Shown here: in pieces, positions 5,946-12,144 of the stretch
How positions within the stretch are numbered: the first letter of the stretch is position 1
Layout: each line of letters begins with the position of its first letter
Assembly: GCA_964613675.1 (NCBI GenBank)
Contig: CAZTIH010000075.1
Location: forward strand, 1-12,144
Length of the DNA: 12,144 nt
Source: DAIUCA01 sp964613675
GTDB taxonomy: Bacteria; Pseudomonadota; Gammaproteobacteria; Competibacterales; Competibacteraceae
Reading direction: 5' to 3'
Translations under genes and position numbers: made by a program
The notes under the pieces: generated by a model
Database searches by the model: none
The model's input: the letters and a program-made list of their open reading frames with translations, nothing else
Told to the model about the DNA's origin: nothing

Positions 5946-7364
5946 TTACGGTAAATCTTTTGCGCGTTCAATGAGTTGAGTCGTCGAGAATCCCGTCAAA
6001 AAAGGCAATACCCGCACCTCTCCCCCGTGTGCCCGCACGAAATCGCCGCCCACAATCGCTTCCACGGCGTAATCCCCTCCCTTCACCAACACGTCGGGTA
6101 CCAACTGTTCGATGAGATTTTGGGGCGTGTCCTCGCTAAAAGCCGTCACCCAATCGACACAGGCCAGTCCCGCCAAAACGGCCATGCGTGCAGTTAACGG
6201 ATTGATTGGTCGAGAATTTCCCTTCAAACGCGCTACTGAAGAGTCGTCATTCACCGCGACAATGAGTCGATCGCCCAACGCCTTGGCTTGTTGCAGGTAC
6301 GTGACATGTCCCGCATGGAGCAAATCAAAGCAGCCATTCGTAAAAACGATCCTTTCACCCAACGCCCGCCGCTGTTGAACTGCCTTCACCAAGGCATTGA
6401 CATCGAGGCACTGGCGGTGAAATGGCGCTTGGGGATGCAATATCGCTTCGAGTTCGTCACGACTGGCCGTCGCAGTTCCCCATTTGCCCACCACAACGCC
6501 CGCTGCCGCATTCGCAATCACCGTTGCGCGTTGCCAGTCCATCCCTGTCGCCAACCCAGACGCCAGCGTCGCAATCACCGTGTCGCCCGCCCCCGTCACA
6601 TCGAACACCTCCCGCGCCTGAGTGGGCAGATGGAATGGTGCTTCATGGGGGCGCAATAGGGTCATGCCCCGCTCTGACCGCGTAATCAGCAGCGCCGTCA
6701 GTTGCTGTTCGCGCAACAACTGGTCGCCGCGTTGCAACAAGCTGTCGTCATTTGGACAAGGTCCCATCGCGGCCTCCAATTCCGCAACATTGGGCGTCAA
6801 CACAGTCGCGCCTCGATAGCGCCCGTAATCACTGCCCGTCGGGTCGATTAAGATCGGCAACGCGTGGGACCGTGCCCAGTCGATAATGGGCGCGACCTCC
6901 GCTAGAACCCCTTTGCCGTAGTCCGATAACACGAGCGCGTTGGGACGAAAAGTCGCGTTGACTCGCGTGAGTAACGGCAACCATTGTTCCGCCAACAGGG
7001 GCTGTTTTTCCTCAAAATCCACGCGAATGAGCTGCTGTTGACGGCTGTGAATGCGTAATTTCAGGGTGGTGGGGCCGTCGATGATCCAATGATTTTCAAT
7101 CCCCGCCTCGTCGCACAGTGCGCGTAGTCGTTCTCCCGCCGCGTCCGTTCCTCGTCGCCCGAGTACACAGGCGTGCGCTCCCAAATGAACGGCGTTGCGG
7201 GCCACATTTGCGCCCCCGCCTAAACGGTCCTGCTCCTGCTGAACCTGGACGATCGGCACCGGAGCTTCGGGCGAAATGCGTTGGCATGGCCCCGACCAGT
7301 AGCGATCCAACATGATGTCGCCCAATACTAAAATTCGGGCGTGCGAAAAATCAGAAAGTGGCAT
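5946..7364 (-). CDS. hldE: Bifunctional D-beta-D-heptose 7-phosphate kinase / heptose 1-phosphate adenylyltransferase
   Basis: 472 residues from the start chosen (E. coli HldE 477). It makes ADP-D-glycero-beta-D-manno-heptose for the LPS inner core, in the cytoplasm. The N-terminal PfkB/ribokinase domain has GDIMLDRYW (15-23), the GGGANVARNA substrate loop (49-58) and DVTGAGD (255-261), where the last Asp is the catalytic base. The C-terminal nucleotidyltransferase domain (about 335-472) has FTNGCFDLLHAGHVTYL with the HxGH-type motif at 350-353 and VKGGDY near 428-433. The ATG at 7364 was chosen because the family starts a few residues before the VLGDIMLDRYW strand. An in-frame ATG at 7421 would add 19 residues that do not look like HldE. 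waaA follows directly. Confidence 0.93.
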   Translation of the reverse strand: MPLSDFSHARILVLGDIMLDRYWSGPCQRISPEAPVPIVQVQQEQDRLGGGANVARNAVHLGAHACVLGRRGTDAAGERLRALCDEAGIENHWIIDGPTTLKLRIHSRQQQLIRVDFEEKQPLLAEQWLPLLTRVNATFRPNALVLSDYGKGVLAEVAPIIDWARSHALPILIDPTGSDYGRYRGATVLTPNVAELEAAMGPCPNDDSLLQRGDQLLREQQLTALLITRSERGMTLLRPHEAPFHLPTQAREVFDVTGAGDTVIATLASGLATGMDWQRATVIANAAAGVVVGKWGTATASRDELEAILHPQAPFHRQCLDVNALVKAVQQRRALGERIVFTNGCFDLLHAGHVTYLQQAKALGDRLIVAVNDDSSVARLKGNSRPINPLTARMAVLAGLACVDWVTAFSEDTPQNLIEQLVPDVLVKGGDYAVEAIVGGDFVRAHGGEVRVLPFLTGFSTTQLIERAKDLP

Positions 7365-7466
7365 GGAAAACCCGCAAAATGACAGCAAAAAACGATAACG
7401 CGCGGCGTTGTACAAAAACATCTCGTCCGCAGGTTCGGTTTTGAGGGGTTAAAAACGGTCGCCAAA
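7365..7466. other. Intergenic spacer between dctM and hldE
   Basis: 102 bases on the minus-strand transcript between the dctM stop and the chosen hldE start. No inverted repeat with a following T-run was seen after dctM, so a terminator is not evident and read-through from the TRAP operon into hldE-waaA is possible. No strong sigma70 promoter was recognised either, although the separate functions of the two gene groups suggest hldE has its own. Confidence 0.35.
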
Positions 7467-8768
7467 TCAATGCCAACCGATCACCAATATCGGAAACGCA
7501 ATCAGTAGCCCTAAACGCAAGCAGTCAGCGACTAAAAAGGGTAACCCGGCGCGAAAAATGGCGTACAACGGGACTTCGGGCATTTGGCGGTGAATCGCGA
7601 ACACATTGAGTCCAAAAGGCGGCGTCACTAACCCCATCTCCACACAAATCAACGCCAAAATTCCAAACCAAATGCGGGTGTCGTCAAATGACATGCCAAA
7701 ATCGAGTTGGGTGAGCACCGGTAGGAATAAAGGGAGCGTGAGCAGCAACATCGAGAGACTGTCCATCACACAGCCCAATAGCAGATAAATCAACAACATC
7801 AGCAATAAGATCACGAGCGGAGAGACGGGTAAATTCGCCAGTTCATCCGCTAAAACGCTTGGTAACCCGCTCAGGGCTAAAAAACTGTTGAAAAGATCAG
7901 CCCCTAACAGAATGAAATAGATAAATCCGCAAATCTGTAATGCCTCACTCAGATCATCTAACAGATAGCGTCCGCCACCTTTTCCCATCGCGAGTCCAAA
8001 CGCCATGATGGCCCCGACCGCTGCGCCCTCCGTCGGCGTGAATACCCCCGCTATCAGTCCCCCAACACTCAGTCCAACTAATAAAATCAAGGATTTGAGT
8101 TGCCAAAGCGTTCGCCAGCGCGTAGCCCAATCGCTCCGTTCTAACGCGGGCATTGATGACGGATGTGCGCAGGCCCATAACCCAATGACGACCCCATAAC
8201 TCAACAGGGCCAGCAGTCCCGGAAAGAGGGCCGCCGTAAATAACACCGCGATGTTCTGTTCCGCCAACAAGCCGTACACCACGAGCACCACTGACGGCGG
8301 AATCAAAATCCCCAAGGTTCCCCCAGCGGCTAACAGTCCTCCCGCTAAGGCCGGGGGGTAGCCTTGCCGTCGCAAATCGGGGAGCGCAATGCGTCCCATC
8401 GTCGCTGCCGTCGCCAAAGATGACCCGCATACCGTGGCAAATCCGCCACAGGTGCCCATCGCCGCCAAGGCAACGCCCCCTGGCCAATGTCCAAACCACG
8501 CCCGTGCGGCCCGAAATAACGCCTCTCCCAACCCCGCCCGTGCCGCAAATTGGCCCATCAACACAAACAGGGGCAGCACCGCCAAACTGCCACTGCTCAA
8601 GCGGTAAATTGGAAGGGTTTTCAAGAGGTTAAGCAGTGAATGGAGACTATCTAAGTAGAGGTAACCCGTGGCGCCCACCAAGTACAGGGCCGCGCCTATG
8701 GGGATGCGTCCAAGGACTAGGACGAATAGCGCGATAAAGCCCAACAGAGCAGTCGTCAGATCATTCAT
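7467..8768 (-). CDS. dctM: TRAP transporter large permease subunit (DctM)
   Basis: 433 residues, normal for DctM (about 425-435). It is the transport channel of a tripartite ATP-independent periplasmic transporter: sodium- or proton-driven import across the inner membrane of a ligand delivered by the binding protein. The sequence is almost wholly hydrophobic with about a dozen membrane segments. Family motifs include GGFATVCGSSLATAATMGRI (108-127), LPDLRRQGYPPALAGGLLAA (129-148), GILIPPSV (153-160) and EGAAVGA in the second half. Its ATG overlaps the dctQ stop by 8 bases, with no independent ribosome site, so the two subunits are coupled. The permease sequence alone does not identify the substrate. 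Confidence 0.92.
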   Translation of the reverse strand: MNDLTTALLGFIALFVLVLGRIPIGAALYLVGATGYLYLDSLHSLLNLLKTLPIYRLSSGSLAVLPLFVLMGQFAARAGLGEALFRAARAWFGHWPGGVALAAMGTCGGFATVCGSSLATAATMGRIALPDLRRQGYPPALAGGLLAAGGTLGILIPPSVVLVVYGLLAEQNIAVLFTAALFPGLLALLSYGVVIGLWACAHPSSMPALERSDWATRWRTLWQLKSLILLVGLSVGGLIAGVFTPTEGAAVGAIMAFGLAMGKGGGRYLLDDLSEALQICGFIYFILLGADLFNSFLALSGLPSVLADELANLPVSPLVILLLMLLIYLLLGCVMDSLSMLLLTLPLFLPVLTQLDFGMSFDDTRIWFGILALICVEMGLVTPPFGLNVFAIHRQMPEVPLYAIFRAGLPFLVADCLRLGLLIAFPILVIGWH

Positions 8769-9192
8769 ACGGAAAGAGCTGCATCAATCCCACTAAGGCA
8801 AGGAGAATTAATCCCGGGGTGGCCAGGAAAAATCCAATGTAATCGGGGATTTGCAACATCATCGACTGGCCTTGACGGTTTAACGCCTCCATCCCCCCCA
8901 CCAAAACCCGCCAACTCAAGATCGTCCCAATGGTGCAAACCATCAACGCCCCCATTCGCGAGGGCCGCTGTTGTTGTTGTCCCCAGGGGAGCGCCGCACT
9001 GGCCGCAAATAAGGTGGCGAGTTCCAAAATTTCGTAGTCGCCGAGCCACGGGCGGTTGAAGAAGTAACGCCCCAAAACGCTCGTCGTCATCACGCCCGCC
9101 CCCAACAACAATGCGAGTCCCCCGAGAATCGCCCAACCATAGACCATCCCCGTTAATCCTCGGGTGGCGTGGGTCAACCCGCGTCGCAACAA
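8761..9192 (-). CDS. dctQ: TRAP transporter small permease subunit (DctQ)
   Basis: 143 residues if the TTG at 9192 is the start, with four hydrophobic segments (about 16-38, 51-67, 80-100 and 117-138) and the family hallmark VLGRYFFNRPWLGDYEILE (44-62). DctQ scaffolds DctM in the inner membrane. The TTG lies 3 bases after the dctP stop with GGTGG upstream. An ATG at 9147 (128 residues) has a better ribosome site, GAGGA nine bases upstream, but would place the first membrane segment at the very N-terminus. I prefer the longer form by family length but the choice is open. The position between dctP and dctM, together with the dctM overlap, supports one operon. Confidence 0.88.
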   Translation of the reverse strand: MLRRGLTHATRGLTGMVYGWAILGGLALLLGAGVMTTSVLGRYFFNRPWLGDYEILELATLFAASAALPWGQQQQRPSRMGALMVCTIGTILSWRVLVGGMEALNRQGQSMMLQIPDYIGFFLATPGLILLALVGLMQLFPYE

Positions 9193-9195
9193 GGA

Positions 9196-10191
9196 TTAGT
9201 CCACCGTAAACTGTTGAACGAGCCGACGCGCTTCCTCAAGTAACGCCTCTCCGTCAATGCCGCGTTGAGCCATCTCTGTTTGCCACTGCTCTACGACGAT
9301 CTGACTGGATTCGACAAACCCTTGAGTCTCTAAAGCGATGAGGGGATTACCGCGTTTGAGCGCTTCCTGTTTGCCAATTTCCTCGATTTCATCCCACACC
9401 TGACCGATCTCTTCGGCCAATTTCAGTCCGCTGTGGGCGTCGATAATGGCGCGCAGTTCGGGGGCCAACCCGTCGTAAGTGGGTTTGTGCATGGCAAACA
9501 AAAACACTGCGGTGTAAATACCGTCCACCGTCAAGTGATTGGGCGCCAGCTCTAAAATGCGCAAGCTGCGAGTGACTTCAAAGGGCAGTAACGCGCCCTC
9601 AATCACCCCCCGCGTGAGGGCCTCGGGCACTTGATTGGCGGGCATGTTGATTGGGGTCGCGCCAAATGCTGCCAACATTTGCGTGCTCAAACGGGTGGGT
9701 CCCCGTAAACGCAATCCGTTGAGGTCGCGTTGTCCTCTGGCGGGCCGCCGTAAGTGAAAGGCACCGGGGGCGTGTACGTGAAACAGGAGAGGGTGAATTT
9801 CGCCAAATTCTTCGGTTAAATGTTGTTTGGCAAAGTGATTCAGGGCTTGGCTGGTCGCTTTGGCTGTCGTCGCGATAAACGGCAGCTCGAAGACTTCAGC
9901 ACGGGGAAATCGTCCCGCCGTGTAGCCCGGTAAAGTCCACGCGATTTCGACTACACCATCGCGGACTTGATCGAAAAGTTGGGCGGGGCCTCCGCCGAGT
10001 TGCATGGCGGGGAAAATCCGACAGCGCATTCGGCCTTGACTCGCCGTTTGAATGCGATCACACCACGGTTCGAGGAGTTGTTTTTGCACGGTGGATGTGG
10101 CGGGCAGAAAATGGTGAACCTTAAAGATCACTTCAGCGTGAACGGGAGTTGCCCCCCACACGCCCAAGACAATGAGTAGCCAACGAGACAT
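9196..10191 (-). CDS. dctP: TRAP transporter periplasmic solute-binding protein (DctP)
   Basis: 331 residues with a Sec signal peptide (MSRWLLIVLGVWGATPVHA, cleavage after Ala19). It captures the ligand in the periplasm and hands it to DctQM. Typical features are FKVHHFLPATSTVQ near the mature start, FPAMQLGGGPAQLFDQVRDG (60-79), FELPFI (101-106), and DLNGLRLRGPT (156-166), whose Arg163 corresponds to the conserved arginine that pairs with the ligand carboxylate. ALTRGVIEGALLPFE (191-205) is the usual hinge region. The presence of this Arg supports an organic acid ligand; which acid is unknown. dctP is first in the operon and is transcribed away from the FAH-family gene across a 70-base divergent region. 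Its own ribosome site is weak. Confidence 0.92.
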   Translation of the reverse strand: MSRWLLIVLGVWGATPVHAEVIFKVHHFLPATSTVQKQLLEPWCDRIQTASQGRMRCRIFPAMQLGGGPAQLFDQVRDGVVEIAWTLPGYTAGRFPRAEVFELPFIATTAKATSQALNHFAKQHLTEEFGEIHPLLFHVHAPGAFHLRRPARGQRDLNGLRLRGPTRLSTQMLAAFGATPINMPANQVPEALTRGVIEGALLPFEVTRSLRILELAPNHLTVDGIYTAVFLFAMHKPTYDGLAPELRAIIDAHSGLKLAEEIGQVWDEIEEIGKQEALKRGNPLIALETQGFVESSQIVVEQWQTEMAQRGIDGEALLEEARRLVQQFTVD

Positions 10192-10261
10192 GGTTACATC
10201 GCCAATGTTAAAAAGAGGCGCGTGTTAACACATTCGTTAAAGAGGTCACAAGGGAGCTTTT
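10192..10261. promoter_or_regulatory. Divergent promoter region with GTGTTAACAC palindrome
   Basis: This 70-base gap holds the 5' regions of both dctP (minus) and the FAH-family gene (plus). A perfect 10-base palindrome, GTGTTAACAC, sits at 10222-10231 in its middle, flanked by two further GTTAA words (10207-10211 and 10236-10240). A central palindrome between divergent transport and metabolism genes is a common arrangement for an operator controlling both. No textbook -35/-10 pair was recognised, and no regulator gene is in the window. Confidence 0.5.
10251..10256 (+). promoter_or_regulatory. Ribosome binding site of the FAH-family gene
   Basis: AGGGAG lies five bases before the ATG at 10262. 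It is a good Shine-Dalgarno match at normal spacing and fixes this start, which also leaves the ten-C tract inside the coding region. Confidence 0.7.
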
Positions 10262-10948
10262 ATGAAATACGCCATTCCCCCCCCCCGCCTGCCTGCGTTG
10301 CCAATTGCTCATCGGGACGAATGGTTTCCGGTGCATCGCATTTACTGTGTAGCCCGCAATTACGCCGATCACGCTAAGGAAATGGGTTTCGATCAGCCGG
10401 AACCGCCGTTTTTCTTTCACAAACCGGCCGATGCGGTGGTGACGTCGGGGGCGACGATTGATTTTCCGCTGTCCACGCAAAACCTCCATCACGAAATCGA
10501 ATTGGTCGTGGCGCTGGGGGAGGGGGGGACGAAATTTGCGCCCCACGAGGCGTTCGACAAGATTTTTGGGTACGGCGTAGGCATTGATTTGACGCGCCGC
10601 GATCTCCAACAAATTGCCCGTCAACAGGGTAAGCCTTGGGATACGGCCAAGGGTTTTGACAATTCAGCGCCTTGTTCGGCGATTCACCCGGTAGAGGATG
10701 TGGGGCACCGCGAGGAAGGGCGGATTTGGTTGGCGGTCAACGATGAAGTGCGGCAAAACGGGGATTTGAACGAAATGATCTGGTCGGTTAGCGAAATCAT
10801 TGCGGAGCTGTCCAATTATTATGAGTTGCAGCCCGGCGATTTAATTTTTACCGGGACGCCGGCGGGTGTAGGGCCGATTCAGCGAGGTGATGAAGTGTAT
10901 GGCGGTATTGAAGGTATTGACGAAGTTAGGGTGTGGTTCGCAACTTAA
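10262..10948 (+). CDS. Fumarylacetoacetate hydrolase (FAH) family protein, fumarylpyruvate hydrolase-like
   Basis: 228 residues, typical for small single-domain FAH enzymes (FahD/acylpyruvase or fumarylpyruvate hydrolase type). These cytoplasmic Mg or Mn enzymes cleave C-C bonds of 2,4-dioxo acids such as fumarylpyruvate or acylpyruvates, or act on oxaloacetate. Visible motifs: VHRIYCVARNYADHAKEMG (24-42), PPFFFHKPADAVV (48-60), metal ligands Glu78 and Glu80 in LHHEIELVVALG with Asp109 in GYGVGIDLTRRDLQ, Lys130 in PWDTAKGFDNSAP, and PGDLIFTGTPAGVGP near residues 195-210. The wording around RRDLQ and WDTAKGFD is closest to proteins annotated as fumarylpyruvate hydrolase, but no gentisate pathway genes are adjacent. 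It diverges from the TRAP operon, which suggests a shared carboxylate theme. The N-terminal codons include ten consecutive C bases. Confidence 0.88.
   Translation: MKYAIPPPRLPALPIAHRDEWFPVHRIYCVARNYADHAKEMGFDQPEPPFFFHKPADAVVTSGATIDFPLSTQNLHHEIELVVALGEGGTKFAPHEAFDKIFGYGVGIDLTRRDLQQIARQQGKPWDTAKGFDNSAPCSAIHPVEDVGHREEGRIWLAVNDEVRQNGDLNEMIWSVSEIIAELSNYYELQPGDLIFTGTPAGVGPIQRGDEVYGGIEGIDEVRVWFAT
10277..10286 (+). repeat. C10 homopolymer in the FAH-family coding start
   Basis: Ten consecutive C bases cover codons 6-9 (Pro-Pro-Pro plus the first base of Arg) of the FAH-family gene. It is the longest mononucleotide tract I noticed; other C or G runs here are 7-8. Tracts of this length near a start codon can slip and switch genes on or off, though they also arise from CCC-rich proline use. 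Confidence 0.75.
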
Positions 10949-10950
10949 CC

Positions 10951-10957
10951 GAGGAGG
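10951..10957 (+). promoter_or_regulatory. Ribosome binding site of the exported FG-GAP-like gene
   Basis: GAGGAGG lies four bases before the ATG at 10962, the strongest Shine-Dalgarno sequence seen in the window. It supports this start for a gene that has no stop codon inside the window. Confidence 0.75.
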
Positions 10958-10961
10958 TCAT

Positions 10962-12144
10962 ATGCACCTGTTCAGGGTTTTGACGCTGATTTCCTTATTT
11001 CCCTCCCCTGTTCTCGCCTGTACGGTTGCGAACTGGTCTGCCAGTGTTGGTATTACAACCGCGCATTTGGGGGGACTTGAGCAGGGATTTCGCGTGATTG
11101 AAGGGGATTGCGCATTGGCATTACCGATAGCGGATCGGGAAACGACGGCCCTGCGGTTTGTCCAGGATAATTCGCCGAGCAACGAAGCGCATTACCAAGT
11201 GGATTTTGCCCTTTTTGCCGATGAATTGGCGGCAATTGGCGACTTTACCGTGTTCATGGCCCATGATGTGGACGGTCAACCCCTTTTCAGTCTATTGACC
11301 AAAAAAGAGACCAGCGGACCGCGATTGAACTGGCGTTACTGGCAAAATGGCGTCGATGTCAGAAATCTACCCGGGCCGTTATTAAGCGGATGGGTAAGAA
11401 TGGGGGCGACATTTCGTTCAGGGAATGGTAACGGCGAACTGTCCATCTCATTGAATGGTGAGACGGTGTTTACGGAAACCGCGTTAAATAGTCCGCGAGG
11501 CGTGGATTACATCCGCTTTGGGGTGGTACGGACCAGTTTTGGGGGAATTGGCGTGCGGTCCGAACCGCTCAAAAATCTGGTCGCAAGTCGATTATTTTTT
11601 GACGATTTTCGTTCATTTCGCCCGACTTCTCTCCGTTACGCGACTTCGGACATTATTCCCTTACAGCTTGCGCCAGTCATGAGATTAACCCCCTCTACTC
11701 CCCATGTTCGCGGTGAACGGGGGACATCATCCCGTGTTTATGGGGATCGCATAGGGGTATGGCGAGCCCCTAATTTGTGGTTATTTGAGGGTAAATCGCC
11801 TCAATCTTGGTCAATTACGGGAGAAAAAGTCATTCCTTTCGTGGTGGATTTTGGGGAAGAGCCACAGTTGGGTGCCTATAGAGAAGGCATCTTTCAGTTT
11901 GAGGAAGGTCAATCGCTGACTTTTGGGCAATCAGGAGATTTACCCGTTATTGGCGATTGGAACGGCGATGGTCGCGTAAATCTCGCCATTTACCGTTCTG
12001 CCACGGCGCAACTGTGCATTGATTGGAATAACGATCTCCATTTGGAGGAAGCAGTAGAATGTCAGATTGCGGGTGAAATCGGGGATTTACCGATAGTTGG
12101 CGATTTTAATGGGGATGGTCTTACGGAATGGGCCGTGTACCGAC
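10962..12144 (+). CDS. Secreted protein with FG-GAP/VCBS-like repeats (3' truncated by the window edge)
   Basis: An open frame of 394 codons without a stop, cut by the right edge. A Sec signal peptide (MHLFRVLTLISLFPSPVLA) is followed by Cys20. The lipobox fit is poor (Pro at -4), so signal peptidase I cleavage after VLA is likelier than lipidation. Residues about 20-215 look beta-rich, with alternating hydrophobic strands and many Gly, resembling a LamG-like jelly roll, but I do not recognise the family. After a linker rich in Ser, Thr and Arg, residues about 260-394 contain repeats: GDWNGDGRVNLAIYR (331-345) and GDFNGDGLTEWAVYR (380-394), 49 residues apart, plus degenerate copies around GVWRAPNLWLFEG and GAYREGIFQFEEG. 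The DxNGDG loops are calcium-binding signatures of FG-GAP/VCBS beta-propeller repeats, usual in adhesive or surface proteins. It starts 13 bases after the FAH-family stop, so co-transcription is possible. Confidence 0.8.
   Translation, partial: MHLFRVLTLISLFPSPVLACTVANWSASVGITTAHLGGLEQGFRVIEGDCALALPIADRETTALRFVQDNSPSNEAHYQVDFALFADELAAIGDFTVFMAHDVDGQPLFSLLTKKETSGPRLNWRYWQNGVDVRNLPGPLLSGWVRMGATFRSGNGNGELSISLNGETVFTETALNSPRGVDYIRFGVVRTSFGGIGVRSEPLKNLVASRLFFDDFRSFRPTSLRYATSDIIPLQLAPVMRLTPSTPHVRGERGTSSRVYGDRIGVWRAPNLWLFEGKSPQSWSITGEKVIPFVVDFGEEPQLGAYREGIFQFEEGQSLTFGQSGDLPVIGDWNGDGRVNLAIYRSATAQLCIDWNNDLHLEEAVECQIAGEIGDLPIVGDFNGDGLTEWAVYR

Noticed and set aside
5571..5974. Long plus-strand open frames opposite waaA and hldE (also opposite dctP and dctM), including 7954-8499 in another minus frame.
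   Set aside because: They overlap genes with clear family motifs, have no recognisable domains and look like shadows from third-position composition.
7365..7421. An hldE start at 7421, which would add 19 residues.
   Set aside because: The added residues (MFLYNAARYRFLLSFCGFS) have no counterpart in the family as I know it, and the start at 7364 gives the expected length and N-terminal strand.
1..12144. CRISPR arrays, tRNA or rRNA genes, toxin-antitoxin pairs, phage genes or attachment sites.
   Set aside because: No regularly spaced repeats, cloverleaf-like sequence or related protein motifs were seen on either strand.

Overview
The window looks like the chromosome of a Gram-negative proteobacterium, most likely a gammaproteobacterium. 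It carries two genes for the heptose-Kdo inner core of lipopolysaccharide (a bifunctional hldE and waaA), an N-succinylarginine dihydrolase, a succinyl-diaminopimelate desuccinylase and a DctP-type TRAP transporter. The IS607-like remnant, the SUMF1/FGE-sulfatase protein and the FG-GAP-like exported protein would fit a large-genome environmental lineage such as the Thiotrichales. That placement is a guess, since no rRNA or other phylogenetic marker is present.

Layout. Positions 1-31 are the last codons of a tnpB-type gene whose body lies outside the window. Positions 137-1552 (+) encode a membrane-anchored SUMF1-like protein with a coiled-coil and proline-rich inner part and a periplasmic sulfatase-modifying-factor fold that lacks the catalytic cysteines. 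Positions about 1600-2135 hold an internally deleted IS607-family element: the start of tnpA (DNA-binding region) is joined to the end of tnpB. Its right end is a near copy (51 of 56 bases) of positions 1-56, so two transposon right ends in the same orientation bracket the SUMF1 gene. Next come astB (2162-3493) and dapE (3490-4674) on +, translationally coupled by an ATGA overlap.

From 4635 to 10191 everything is on the minus strand. In transcription order it is dctP, dctQ and dctM (a complete TRAP transporter), then hldE and waaA. The waaA 3' end overlaps the dapE 3' end by 40 bases in convergent orientation. A 70-base divergent promoter region with a perfect GTGTTAACAC palindrome separates dctP from a FAH-family (fumarylpyruvate hydrolase-like) gene at 10262-10948 (+). 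A secreted protein with FG-GAP/VCBS-like repeats follows 13 bases later and runs off the right edge.

Working together: the TRAP transporter probably imports a carboxylate, and the divergent FAH-family enzyme may act on the same or a related acid. hldE and waaA supply inner-core LPS. astB plus dapE both handle N-succinylated basic amino acids, and their coupling raises a testable side-route hypothesis. I see no CRISPR array, tRNA, rRNA, retron, prophage or defence cassette. The most unusual element is the collapsed IS607 unit, whose retained right end could still specify a TnpB-type guide RNA reading into the astB leader.
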